Shown: piece after piece, positions 51,446 through 61,271 of the stretch
Position numbering within the stretch: position 1 is the first letter of the stretch
Layout of the letters: every line of letters starts with the position of its first letter
NCBI RefSeq assembly: GCF_002849695.1
Contig: NZ_CP018937.1
Location: 4,154,001 to 4,218,000, forward strand
Direction of reading: 5' to 3'
DNA: 64,000 bases
DNA from: Bacteroides fragilis
GTDB lineage: Bacteria > Bacteroidota > Bacteroidia > Bacteroidales > Bacteroidaceae
Notes under the pieces: generated by a model
What the model saw: the letters and a program-made list of their open reading frames with translations, nothing else
What the model was told of the DNA's origin: nothing
Databases searched by the model: none
Program-made: the position numbers and the translations under genes

Positions 51446-54205
51446 CTAATTTGTTTTTAAAAGTTTCACTTGGGTATGTTTGTCCGTAACGGGCACCTCT
51501 ATATAATAAGGATGATGTGTATTACCCGCCTCAATGTGGAATGTCGTTATCATTTTGTGATCGGTCATGACAGTATATTTACCTTCCGGCATTCCTTCGG
51601 TCCGGATGGTTGTGTTGTGACGTTTGCCGGAACGGTTTTCGATGAAGAAGCTCAGTTCTTCGGCTGCCCCTTTGAGGGTGACGGGATGATCTTTCCGGAA
51701 TCCGTCCTGCATCAATTCGATGGAGAAACGGACAGGAGTCATGATACGTATCTGCCGGCGTACTCCGTCAAGGGGAGTGATACTCACGGTTCCGTTCTTA
51801 TCCGTCCGGACATTCGCTCCGTAGCCGATCAGCCCGAAGTCGGGATCATCCACCAGATAGACTCCCGAACCGTGGATGCCTCCGGTAAGCCCGTGGTCTA
51901 TTTCACCATCAAACCGCCAGGGAGAACGCCCCACTTTGATATAGTTCATGTAAGTGCGTGAATTCTGGTAGGGTGAGAAGGCCCAGCCGACAGCACCATC
52001 GTTCCACTCTCCCTTATACCAATAGCCAAAGCCGGTCTCCTTCGTACCGGTATTCATCAGTGCCCATGAAGCCAGTAAAGAGTTATATCCGTAATTGATG
52101 TATCTGTCCGGCCGGTCGGAGAACCGATAGGCATAATCGAGCAATGCCACACCTCCCATTTGAGTCATATAGTCGAGGTTTACGTATTGTCCGCTCCACG
52201 CTGTGCCCAGATTGGCATATCCCGGCTCAAACAATCCGCGCAGCGCAAGGTTCCCATCCAGCTGGTTCTGCATGAAACGGTCGATCATCGCAGTATCGAA
52301 CGAAGTATACGAATACCACTTCTTGAGGTTCTTGTCGTACCAGAACTGCTCTTCCGGCTCGATAGTATTCAACTTCGCATACTCTGCCACGTAATAGGAA
52401 GACTCAAAGGCTGTACGGTCGACAAACATCTCGGAGCCAAAGGGCCAGGGATCTTCGTAAACCATATAAGTCACTTTTTTCTCCCACTCACGACGCAGCT
52501 TGGCCACATCCTTCTCTCTCCCTTTCTGCTCAAGGGCACGGATGATGTCGAGCAGATAGCGCTCGTGAAAGTTGCCTTGTTTATAAGCCCAGTCCGTCCA
52601 GCCATGAAATGTCCATTGCTTGCCCATCAAAATGTTATAGGGCACTTCAAAATAGGCCATTGCCGTCCGGTAGGCGCGTTCCAGATAACCATCGGCATCA
52701 AGGTAGGAAACCATCTCGGGATTATCCTCCGCTATCCGGTAAAGGTTATAATAAATGGCAAAGTGAGTGGTATAGTCGAAGGTCCGCCACATGCGTCCCT
52801 TGCCCGAACCGCCATCTTCGTATCCACCATATTTCCCGCTACGGTTCTGATGCCAGTTTTCGCTGCCGTAAATGCCGTACGGATAAGGATATTCCCGGTC
52901 TGTGCGTTGCAACTTGCCCCATACGAAGTTTTCTTCGTAGTATTCCAGAGAGGCGATTTCTTCCCGGTCGGGATAGATGACATTCTTTTCACTCACATAG
53001 ACCGGCTTGCTGTTGGACGGGTCGTCCGAACCACCCACCATGAACTCTTCCCGCAAGTCTCCCAGGTAGTCGGGCGAAAGCAACTCGGCTTTCTCCATAT
53101 CCCAAAGGCTATAAAGCCCATTGTACCACTTGGAAGGGTCGCGATGCTGCTGCCGTCCGACAATGAAACGTGCCCGCTTTTTAATCAGGGTCTCCAGGGG
53201 TTCCGTCACAAAGAAGTCGAGGAAACAGACCCGATCTTCTCCGTAACGTACCGTTATCAGGTTCTCTCCCAAACGGGAGAAACGAAACTTATACAGATAT
53301 GTATCTCCTGCCTTCTGTCCAAGGCTGGTGATCTGCATCTCCGCAGGATATTCCGCTGTCAATCCGGTAACGGGCAGCTTGGACCGTAAAGCGCAACAGA
53401 CCTCCATCTCTGGAGTAACGACCATGCCGGGGGCAACCTTTACAATCACCCCTTGCTTATCATAAATTTTCGTCTGTATCTCCTCGTGATTTCCGGCAAG
53501 CGTGAAGTTGAAACCGGTAACGTAGTGTCCGTAAGGCTGTACAGTCTTTGAGGTAGACGGCAATCTCCAGGTATCATCTGTACGGTCCACAGCATGGGTG
53601 GAATGCAGATAATATTTGCCGTCCGCTGTGGCATATTCAATCGAAGTTCCCTTCTGCATGGTCATCAGCAGGATGTCACCCTGCCCTGTCAGCGGAGTCC
53701 AGTAGAAAAAAGAAGCATTCCCGTTCAGAGAGAAGTGCCGGTTCAGATTCTGATGTGCCTGGATAGATTCGTCCAAAGCACCGACAGGCAAAGAGAACCA
53801 CAGGTCCGTCACCGTCGCCGGATGGTGGCTGCGGTTGAAAAACTCAATCTCCCAGTCCACCTCTTCACCCTTGATGGTGAAAGTCTGATAGAGGCGTACA
53901 TCCGAAGGAAGCTGCCAGAATATCTGTATCTTATCGGAGGTGGCGGATAGAATCTGTGGGGAAATATCGGCCAGAGAGACTGCATAGCTTTTCCCCCTGA
54001 CTTCGTAAGCCAGATTCAAATCGCCCAGATACTTCCCGTGGTCTATATAGTTGCAGACATTGTCCGCCCCCTGAAAGACGAGCGAGCTTACTCCCCTTTC
54101 GTCCGGACTGACTTTCATTTGGGGAGTTATACCCCGGAGAGAAGAAATATTCAGACAGAGAAAGAGTAAGGATGAAATATAATACTTAAGTTTCATAGGC
54201 ACCAT
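51446..54205 (-). CDS. DUF5695-like exported protein, putative glycoside hydrolase (PUL2)
   Basis: A 919-residue protein with a signal peptide. An alternative start three codons in (54196, MKLKYYISS) is equally good. The N-terminal half (about 30-330) is beta-sandwich-like. The second half (about 350-780) is rich in Trp and Tyr with repeated helical segments, suggesting an alpha-toroid. It resembles DUF5695 proteins found in Bacteroides PULs. No catalytic residues can be named with confidence; acidic patches such as WTDWAYKQGNFHERY are candidates. It ends 1 bp before the GH127 gene, so they are translationally close. Confidence 0.65.
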   Translation of the reverse strand: MVPMKLKYYISSLLFLCLNISSLRGITPQMKVSPDERGVSSLVFQGADNVCNYIDHGKYLGDLNLAYEVRGKSYAVSLADISPQILSATSDKIQIFWQLPSDVRLYQTFTIKGEEVDWEIEFFNRSHHPATVTDLWFSLPVGALDESIQAHQNLNRHFSLNGNASFFYWTPLTGQGDILLMTMQKGTSIEYATADGKYYLHSTHAVDRTDDTWRLPSTSKTVQPYGHYVTGFNFTLAGNHEEIQTKIYDKQGVIVKVAPGMVVTPEMEVCCALRSKLPVTGLTAEYPAEMQITSLGQKAGDTYLYKFRFSRLGENLITVRYGEDRVCFLDFFVTEPLETLIKKRARFIVGRQQHRDPSKWYNGLYSLWDMEKAELLSPDYLGDLREEFMVGGSDDPSNSKPVYVSEKNVIYPDREEIASLEYYEENFVWGKLQRTDREYPYPYGIYGSENWHQNRSGKYGGYEDGGSGKGRMWRTFDYTTHFAIYYNLYRIAEDNPEMVSYLDADGYLERAYRTAMAYFEVPYNILMGKQWTFHGWTDWAYKQGNFHERYLLDIIRALEQKGREKDVAKLRREWEKKVTYMVYEDPWPFGSEMFVDRTAFESSYYVAEYAKLNTIEPEEQFWYDKNLKKWYSYTSFDTAMIDRFMQNQLDGNLALRGLFEPGYANLGTAWSGQYVNLDYMTQMGGVALLDYAYRFSDRPDRYINYGYNSLLASWALMNTGTKETGFGYWYKGEWNDGAVGWAFSPYQNSRTYMNYIKVGRSPWRFDGEIDHGLTGGIHGSGVYLVDDPDFGLIGYGANVRTDKNGTVSITPLDGVRRQIRIMTPVRFSIELMQDGFRKDHPVTLKGAAEELSFFIENRSGKRHNTTIRTEGMPEGKYTVMTDHKMITTFHIEAGNTHHPYYIEVPVTDKHTQVKLLKTN

Positions 54206-54293
54206 TCTTTAATTAATAAAGTAATCTACAGTAGTTGAGCATTGCTGTGCCTCATCCGTCACAGGAGGGCTGTGTGGCACTTTTTACCCGCAG

Positions 54294-54398
54294 GTACTTC
54301 GTCCGAGTATACGGCAGTACTTCGTCCGGGTATACGGCAGTACTTCGTCCGAGTATACGGCGGTACTTCGTCCGGGTATACGGCGGTACTTCGTCCGG
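54294..54398. repeat. 23-bp tandem minisatellite, about 4.6 copies
   Basis: Units GTACTTCGTCCGRGTATACG plus GCR repeat head to tail with only A/G changes. The array is GC-richer than its surroundings. It lies between the surface lipoprotein and DUF5695 genes of PUL2. The flanks 54206-54293 and 54399-54463 show nothing recognisable. Confidence 0.9.
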
Positions 54399-54463
54399 GG
54401 CCCTGGTGGATAAACGCTGCCATGCAGATACTCAACCACTGTTTTACATTCGGCAGAGAAGCA

Positions 54464-55777
54464 TCACGGCTGCACTGAAATTTTCACACTGCTAAGTGCT
54501 CTCTTATGACTGTAGTCATCCAGCGAGTTACTCCGCTCTTCACTATAATCGATCCCCTTATAGTCTTTGTCACCCACATTGGTGGCAACGGCCGTAATGG
54601 TAAAATCGCCGGCTCCGGTGTAAATGTACTTATAAGTTTTCTGAATTCCTCCGGTAGTGTATACAGAACCCAGCGAAACACCCGTGTTCCAAGGTTCGTA
54701 CTCGTCGGTCCCCATCTCTATGAAAGAGAGATAGACATCGCCCTGGAAACCCTTATACTTCGTATAGTCGGCTTCGTGAACCGGAAGTCCGGTAGCAGGA
54801 TCGAGTTCACATTCATACGCTTCCAATACTCCATCCCCATCCAGATCGTACTTATAAGGCGAATCGTCGGCTGCCGCAAAGGTGGAACGGCCGTTGACGT
54901 ACATGTCCACCTGGCGGAGAATGATCTTTTCACCATGATCCAGGAAGGGTTGCAGGTACGTATCCCTATTGTACATATCGCCCAGTTTATAAAATCCTTC
55001 GGTAGGACGACGTGAAAGCGGATCATTGGTCTGGAATGCGCCGTACGAACGCTCATCCTGCATCGTATAGTACTTGTATCCGGCACTATATCCGCCAAAG
55101 TCCTCCAACTGCTCGGTGTGCAGGCCAAAGTAAGCAGCTACCCAGGCATCATTAGAATACTTACGAATCGCACGGTCGGCATCACACGCCACAAAGCGGC
55201 TTTCGATAATCGTATTACCCGGCTGGTTGGCCAGTCCTCCAAAGATGTGGATATCCGGTTTCATCCGTATGCCCGAAGGGATACGCCGGTCGGTCACCGT
55301 AAACTTCAGCTGATTGGTCCCTATGTAGCTCATCTCCATCAAAGCCTCCGGAAAGTCCCCTTTCTTGTAGGGGACCAACTGGATATTGTCAATGGCACCG
55401 AAGAACTCAAAATCCTTCTTCACCTCTTCGATGGACTGATAGTCTTTAAAGTATTTATAAAACAGGGTCTTTTCCCCATTTTTGGCATAAGAAACCCGGT
55501 AACACTCTTCATAGAAGCTGTCCCAATCGTGCTCCATAATGGCTTTAACGCGCGAACGTTCGAACTTCTTGCCTTCATCACCTGTAAAAAGCGTCAGGTA
55601 CTGGGCATCGGTATTGATGGTCACCGTCACCTCTTCGCCTACTTTCGGATTCTGGGGTGATACGGAGATGCTGACAGACGGTGTCTCTACGTCTGCACCA
55701 AATTTCTCGCAGGAAACCAGCGAAGTGGCTGCCACAGCAAGCAGCCCTATAATCAGTTTATTTGTTTTCATATCCAT
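54464..55777 (-). CDS. SusE-like surface lipoprotein (PUL2)
   Basis: A 437-residue lipoprotein with lipobox TSLVSC. An alternative start two codons in is possible. The N-terminal PKD/Ig-like domain begins with ISVSPQNPKVGEEVTV (about 35-130). The rest is beta-rich and contains no enzyme motif; a segment DLDGDGVLEAYE resembles a calcium-binding loop. Its position after SusD suggests a glycan-binding protein of the outer-membrane complex. No Pfam family is recognised with confidence. Confidence 0.7.
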   Translation of the reverse strand: MDMKTNKLIIGLLAVAATSLVSCEKFGADVETPSVSISVSPQNPKVGEEVTVTINTDAQYLTLFTGDEGKKFERSRVKAIMEHDWDSFYEECYRVSYAKNGEKTLFYKYFKDYQSIEEVKKDFEFFGAIDNIQLVPYKKGDFPEALMEMSYIGTNQLKFTVTDRRIPSGIRMKPDIHIFGGLANQPGNTIIESRFVACDADRAIRKYSNDAWVAAYFGLHTEQLEDFGGYSAGYKYYTMQDERSYGAFQTNDPLSRRPTEGFYKLGDMYNRDTYLQPFLDHGEKIILRQVDMYVNGRSTFAAADDSPYKYDLDGDGVLEAYECELDPATGLPVHEADYTKYKGFQGDVYLSFIEMGTDEYEPWNTGVSLGSVYTTGGIQKTYKYIYTGAGDFTITAVATNVGDKDYKGIDYSEERSNSLDDYSHKRALSSVKISVQP

Positions 55778-55789
55778 TCGTATTTAGTA

Positions 55790-57769
55790 TTAGAAATATC
55801 CCGGATTCTGTTTCATCTCTGGGAAGAACGATAACTCGGTAAACGGTATCGGCATCAGCACCCGGTATACCTTCTCTTCGTTGAAAAGATGCCAGAGGTA
55901 CTCTCCACGCGCCGGATCACCAAACGGATCAAAGAACTGCAGAGGATCACGATAACGGCAGATATCGGCCAAGTCGACCATCGACACATCCGGGAAACGG
56001 GCTACATCGAGCCACCCGCAATCATCCTCGGCTGCCAGTTCGCGCAGACGTTCATACATAAGTTCCTTCAATGCATTGGCCGGACTGATATTCGTAGGAA
56101 TCATCATAACCGAACCCGGCTGGTAAGTATAAGGAGCATCTCCCTGAGAGACAAACATATCTTTGATGGAACCCTGATGGCAAGCACGGTCACGGATGGT
56201 GTTCATCGTTTTCACTCCTTCCGAAGCATGCCCCTGCATAATCTGGGCTTCTGCTTTCAGTAAGTAAACCTCAGCCAGACGTAAAACAGGATAGTCCACA
56301 CCACCGTAATTGATATCAAAAGTAGAGCTCAGCTCACTCGGATTCAGGTTACGGAACTTACCCAACTGCCACCAGTTACAGTTCCAGAGGTTGGGCTTGT
56401 TCTGCCCGTTCGTCTCGTTCTTCCACCAAGCCCGTTCGTGACTCTCGAGAGCCACATCCATGACTTTAAGCTGCTCTTCGGTATAATCGTTTACTTTACC
56501 CGGTTCGATGTAGAACTCAGGACCCAGTTCACGTCCGGCAGGTTCGAATACCCACAAGCCGACCGGAGCACCGCCACTGTTAGGACCGGTCACCCAGCCT
56601 TTCACCGAACTCCACATGCGACGGGTAACATCTCCCGTTATGGAGTATTTCCCGGTACGGTCATAAAGATTCTGCAAATCATAAGGAGTTGTTCCCGGTT
56701 TCGGACTCTCGGCATTGAAGCGGTCCACCTGTCCGTAATCCATACACACGTCCTTGAAACTGTAGTTATGTTCCCACATCGGTATGTCATATAGCAGCGT
56801 CAGCCACGAGGTCAGGTTTCTTCCGCCGGTAGCACCGTACTTGCCTTCACCGGCAAAGCCCATCGGTATCTTGTTTCCGGTGCCCACCCCTTCTTCTGCC
56901 AGCACGCTGAACATAATCTCATTGTTGCGTTTGGTAAATACAGCGGGGAAGTACTCTTCCAGCTCATAAGTTCCGTATATACCGGCAATAATATCGTCAC
57001 ACAACTTCACGGCATCGGCATATAACGTCGTTTTATCCACATCGCCAGCCGTCGTTTCATTGATCTTATCCCCATACATTTCCGCACGGCGGATATAAGA
57101 AGCATGGAATATCTTCATCTTTGCCAGCATACCTGCCACGGCTCCCTTCGTCACACGGCCGTAAGCAATGCCCGAACGGTTATCCAGACACTTATCCAAT
57201 GCATAAGCCATCTCGTCATAAAGAAACTTGAACATCTCCTGCCGGGTTGCCCGTGGCACATAAGCCGGTTTCGGTCCGGTAGGCTCTGTGACCAGGGGCA
57301 CACCACCGTAATAGCGGTACAAAGTAAAGTAAGCATAAGCCCGGAGGAAACGCACCTCGCCCATCAGCATCTCGGTTGCCGATCCGGTGATAGTGGCCTT
57401 GTCCAATGCAGAATGTCCGGCGTTCTCGTCAATCACTCCTTTGTTAGCTTCCAGTCTTTCAAGTATCAGGTTCGCCTGCGCGATATATGAATAATGCTTT
57501 GACCATAAGTTCAGCACACTACCCGAGGTAGATGTCAGGTCGAACGGACCTTCATTCATCAGCGAAGGCATCATAAACCGGTCGCTGGTCATAATTCCAT
57601 CGTTCACATGCCCGGCATTGGCATAGAGTATAGCAACATTACGCAAAGCAGCGTCATATGAGGTATAGAAAGTCTCAGACGGAAGTTCTGTTTTCGGTAA
57701 CTGGTCGAAATACCCCTCACACGACACTAAGGCGCAAGAGGTTAAAAGGGCTAATAATATTTTCTTCAT
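55790..57769 (-). CDS. SusD/RagB family lipoprotein (PUL2)
   Basis: A 659-residue surface lipoprotein, longer than usual. Lipobox ALVSC with Cys17, followed by EGYFDQLPKTELPSE. The SusD-like features include the RFLRAYAYFTLYRYYGGVPLV segment and the C-terminal YERLRELAAEDDCGWLDVARF block. It caps the SusC transporter encoded 11 bp upstream and probably binds the PUL2 glycan. The extra length relative to the PUL1 protein falls in the middle (about 250-480). Confidence 0.93.
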   Translation of the reverse strand: MKKILLALLTSCALVSCEGYFDQLPKTELPSETFYTSYDAALRNVAILYANAGHVNDGIMTSDRFMMPSLMNEGPFDLTSTSGSVLNLWSKHYSYIAQANLILERLEANKGVIDENAGHSALDKATITGSATEMLMGEVRFLRAYAYFTLYRYYGGVPLVTEPTGPKPAYVPRATRQEMFKFLYDEMAYALDKCLDNRSGIAYGRVTKGAVAGMLAKMKIFHASYIRRAEMYGDKINETTAGDVDKTTLYADAVKLCDDIIAGIYGTYELEEYFPAVFTKRNNEIMFSVLAEEGVGTGNKIPMGFAGEGKYGATGGRNLTSWLTLLYDIPMWEHNYSFKDVCMDYGQVDRFNAESPKPGTTPYDLQNLYDRTGKYSITGDVTRRMWSSVKGWVTGPNSGGAPVGLWVFEPAGRELGPEFYIEPGKVNDYTEEQLKVMDVALESHERAWWKNETNGQNKPNLWNCNWWQLGKFRNLNPSELSSTFDINYGGVDYPVLRLAEVYLLKAEAQIMQGHASEGVKTMNTIRDRACHQGSIKDMFVSQGDAPYTYQPGSVMMIPTNISPANALKELMYERLRELAAEDDCGWLDVARFPDVSMVDLADICRYRDPLQFFDPFGDPARGEYLWHLFNEEKVYRVLMPIPFTELSFFPEMKQNPGYF

Positions 57770-57780
57770 GGCAGTACCTG

Positions 57781-60700
57781 TTAATATTTGAAATTAAGTG
57801 AGAATATATGAGAGCGGGCGTACGGATAGGCCGAAATGTCGACTCCCGGAAGAATACGGTTGTTCACAGAGCTACCGCTACGTACCTCGGGGTCATATCC
57901 CGAATAGTTCGTAAGACAGAAAACGTTGTTAATCGTATACGTCAGAGCCAGGTCTTTAATCTTCCAAGCCTTCAATACGTTCTTCGGTAAACGGAAGGTA
58001 ACAGCCAGGTTGTTCATCTTCAGGAACGAACCGTCTTCCACCATCTCCGAGTTGGAAGCAGCCCACATATATCCTGACCAGTCAATGGCACCGGGACCTG
58101 TAAAAGTACCGGTAGGATTGTTCGCAAACCAGGCATCTTTATAATACACAGCCGATTTATTGCGGATATCCCCGTTGTTCATCAGGTTGTATACATTACC
58201 ATTGATAATATCATTTCCGTATGACCAACTGAAGTCCATAGCCAGTTCAATGAACTTCCAGCGCAGACGAGTGTTCAAACCACCGATAAACACCGGATTC
58301 ACGTCTCCGATCACAACACGGTCACTCATATCCACTTTTCCGTCTCCATTGGTATCGGCAAAGGATGGGAAACCGTAAGGCATCTCTCTCTCGGTAGCAT
58401 ACCACCAAGGAGAATCGGCACTGCCTATACCGTTATAATCCGAATGCCAGTTGCTGCGGATGCCTTCCATCTGCAAACCATAGAAGAGTCCGAGAGGATA
58501 TCCTTTTTTAATCAGAACATTCTCCGAACCGGAAGCCGAACCTACGGGGCGTCCTTCGAGCATCTGTGTTTCAGTACCTAAGCTAAGCACCTTGGACTGA
58601 TTGGAGCTAAAGTTCACCGTAGCATTCCAGGTAAAGTCCTTTTTATCAATAAGCACACCGCCTACACTGATCTCAAATCCGCGGTTACGCACCGAACCAA
58701 TGTTACGGGTCACCTTCCCGAAACCGGAAGTACGTGGCAGATTCTGTTCGAGCAGCATATCACGGGTAGTCTTTGTATAGAGGTCCAATGACACATTCAG
58801 GCGGTTATTGAACATATCCAAGTCGAGACCACCGTTAAACTCTTCCGTCACCTCCCAACTGATCTCCGGGTTCGCCATACGGCTGGTATACAAAGCCGGG
58901 ATGGCTCCGTCGCCAAAGATGGCCTGACGCTGGCTGGAAGACAATGTCTGTGCATAAGCATAAGGAGCAATCTGGTCGTTACCCACCTGACCATAGCTGA
59001 AACGTAGCTTCAGGTTGCTTACGTTCTTCTCCAGCCAAGGCACATTCTTAAAGAATTCTTCTTCTGAAACCCTCCAACCCAGCGCACCGGATGGAAAGAA
59101 TCCCCAACGGTTATCGGGACTGAATTTAGAAGAACCGTCAGCACGCATGGAAGCTTTCAGCAAGTAACGACCTTTATAAGAATAGTTGGCCATAAACACT
59201 CCCGAGAGCATGGCTATCTTTTCGTAAGATACACCGGGAGACTTCACATGGTTACCACTTTTTGCATCATAAATACCTTCCCACCCCAAATCGGTATTGA
59301 ACTGGGAATATTCCTGATTAAAGGTTTCATACTTATTGGTATTGGCCTCATACACGCCATTCACCGAAAGACTGTGTACCTTGTTGAATACTTTATTGAA
59401 TCCGGCCTGTATCACTCCACGCATATTTAATCCGCTTTGTGTAGCATACGTAGCCAAGCCATTATTATCATAACCGCGCTGGATGGTCTTCGGAACAAAT
59501 TCTTTGACTTCCCCTTTAGGGATACGAACGCCAATACCTCCTTTTACAAACCAGTTATCATTAATGTTATATACCAATTCCGCCTGACCGAAGAAAGTAT
59601 TATTTTTATTATTGTAATCAATGTCTTTCAGCTTTCGATAAGGATTATCCATTTTACCTGTATAGTACAGGTTGTCATCTATCTTCTGGAAAGTCCACTC
59701 TTTGGGAACAAGCGGAGAGAAAGTCTGTATTTCATTGAAAATGTTTCCTTCTGTCCAGAAAGCACCACTACGAATATTGTGCTCATACGAGATATTCGTG
59801 TTCAAAGTCAGTTGCGGAAGCAGTTTGATGCTGTTATTCGTCTGGAAATAGAATCGCTTAAACCCGGTATTGATTGCGATACCGTCTTCGTTCATCAACG
59901 AGAAAATGGTAGAGTTCTGTATCCGTTCGGTTCCGCCTCTGTAAGACACTTCATAATTCTGCTTGGTACCATTCTGCAAACAGAGATCCGGATAGAACTG
60001 GAAACGGGAAGGATTGGTATTCCATACCTGATCTTTATACTCCTGGTAGAAATCGGCATTCTGCCAGCGTCCGCTCATAATCATATCACGCATATATGCA
60101 CGCATGTAATCTTCGGCACCCAGCATCGGGATTGAATTTGCCAGTTTACTGATACCATAAGTAGCTTTTACGGAAATCTCACTCATACCGGCCGTACCTT
60201 TCTTGGTAGTAATCAGCACAACACCGTTGGCACCCTGCGCCCCATAAATGGCAGTAGACGATACGTCTTTCAAGATAGAGATACTCTCGATGGCATCGGG
60301 AGAGATAGTTGCTAAAGGACTTTCCAGCGGATCGTCCGAGATAGGAAGCGGGAAACCGTCGATGACATACAAAGGCGAGCTGCCTGCCGTAATAGAACTG
60401 GCTCCACGAATCTTAATCGTGATTCCGCCACCCGGCGCACCATCATTGTTCATTACCTGTACACCGGATATTTTGCCTTTCAAGGCTTGTTCCAAGCTTA
60501 ACGGATTGGTTTGCATAAACTGGTCGGAGCTCAAACTGGATACAGATCCGGTTAAGTCTACTTTACGCTGAGTCTGATAACCAGTCACCACCACTTCATC
60601 AATCAGCACTCCCGAATCCATCAGTACATCTATCCGATTCTGGCTGCCTACGGTTTTCTCAACCGTATTCATGCCGATCATCGAAAAAACAAGTACTTGT

Positions 60701-60951
60701 CCCGGAGATACGTTTTTAATCGTATACTCTCCATTTTCATTAGTAATCACCCCGTTGTGTGTCCCTTTCACTTGTACAGTGGCTCCAATAACAGTTTCAT
60801 TACTGCCTTTCTCTCTCACTGTACCCGAAATGCTCTTTGTGTTTTGAGCAAATCCACCTGCAGACACCAGCACAAACATGCATATTAAGAAGACGGCTTT
60901 TATCCTGCCTTCGGTATCTGCTCTAAGGTTGTTCAGATCTTTTAGATTCAT
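57781..60951 (-). CDS. SusC/RagA family TonB-dependent transporter (PUL2)
   Basis: A 1056-residue outer-membrane protein. A signal anchor (about 17-36, AVFLICMFVLVSAGGFAQ) follows a short charged N-terminus, so translation might start later, but no better Met is placed. The carboxypeptidase-D-like domain (40-120), TonB-box-like DEVVVTGYQTQRK, plug (NALQGR-like LEQALKGKISGV) and barrel are present. It imports the PUL2 oligosaccharide. It is divergent from the sensor gene. Confidence 0.94.
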   Translation of the reverse strand: MNLKDLNNLRADTEGRIKAVFLICMFVLVSAGGFAQNTKSISGTVREKGSNETVIGATVQVKGTHNGVITNENGEYTIKNVSPGQVLVFSMIGMNTVEKTVGSQNRIDVLMDSGVLIDEVVVTGYQTQRKVDLTGSVSSLSSDQFMQTNPLSLEQALKGKISGVQVMNNDGAPGGGITIKIRGASSITAGSSPLYVIDGFPLPISDDPLESPLATISPDAIESISILKDVSSTAIYGAQGANGVVLITTKKGTAGMSEISVKATYGISKLANSIPMLGAEDYMRAYMRDMIMSGRWQNADFYQEYKDQVWNTNPSRFQFYPDLCLQNGTKQNYEVSYRGGTERIQNSTIFSLMNEDGIAINTGFKRFYFQTNNSIKLLPQLTLNTNISYEHNIRSGAFWTEGNIFNEIQTFSPLVPKEWTFQKIDDNLYYTGKMDNPYRKLKDIDYNNKNNTFFGQAELVYNINDNWFVKGGIGVRIPKGEVKEFVPKTIQRGYDNNGLATYATQSGLNMRGVIQAGFNKVFNKVHSLSVNGVYEANTNKYETFNQEYSQFNTDLGWEGIYDAKSGNHVKSPGVSYEKIAMLSGVFMANYSYKGRYLLKASMRADGSSKFSPDNRWGFFPSGALGWRVSEEEFFKNVPWLEKNVSNLKLRFSYGQVGNDQIAPYAYAQTLSSSQRQAIFGDGAIPALYTSRMANPEISWEVTEEFNGGLDLDMFNNRLNVSLDLYTKTTRDMLLEQNLPRTSGFGKVTRNIGSVRNRGFEISVGGVLIDKKDFTWNATVNFSSNQSKVLSLGTETQMLEGRPVGSASGSENVLIKKGYPLGLFYGLQMEGIRSNWHSDYNGIGSADSPWWYATEREMPYGFPSFADTNGDGKVDMSDRVVIGDVNPVFIGGLNTRLRWKFIELAMDFSWSYGNDIINGNVYNLMNNGDIRNKSAVYYKDAWFANNPTGTFTGPGAIDWSGYMWAASNSEMVEDGSFLKMNNLAVTFRLPKNVLKAWKIKDLALTYTINNVFCLTNYSGYDPEVRSGSSVNNRILPGVDISAYPYARSHIFSLNFKY

Positions 60952-61097
60952 AATATTAGTAATTTAGTCATTAAAAAGGATTCATACATTTTTAGTTTCT
61001 TTGTCAAGTCCCGAAGCCGGATCAGGACGAGTCCATTTTGTGTGGTTCCATACTCAGTTGTTTTTGCATTCGTATTTTACTGTTTTGTTGTTTCAGC

Positions 61098-61105
61098 AAA
61101 AGTAG
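61098..61105 (-). promoter_or_regulatory. -7 box of PUL2 susC (TACTTTTG)
   Basis: A full TAnnTTTG match on minus. It would give a leader of about 140 nt, a length often seen for susC mRNAs. The -33 element is unclear. Confidence 0.4.
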
Positions 61106-61143
61106 GCGAAAAGAGACCCGAACCATAGAACAATAAATTATTC

Positions 61144-61201
61144 ACTGATACTCATATTCATATTTACACCAAACATTACCATAGTGAATATAAATATCAG
61201 T
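61144..61201. promoter_or_regulatory. Inverted repeat between PUL2 sensor and susC, candidate operator
   Basis: ACTGATActcATATTCA (61144-61160) is inverted at 61185-61201, with the middle three bases unmatched. The 24-bp gap puts the arms about four helical turns apart. It lies just upstream of the susC -7 box and suits binding by the hybrid two-component regulator. Confidence 0.45.
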
Positions 61202-61271
61202 TTGTGACCATAAGTACCTTTCTGATTCGTTTTTATTTCAGACTTTTGTGTTGTACGTAATTAAGAGACGA

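Noticed and set aside
52160..53389. 409-codon plus-strand ORF
   Set aside because: Opposite the DUF5695 gene; composition is that of an antisense frame.
54294..54398. Possible CRISPR array
   Set aside because: The 23-bp units are directly adjacent, with no spacers, and no cas genes are present.
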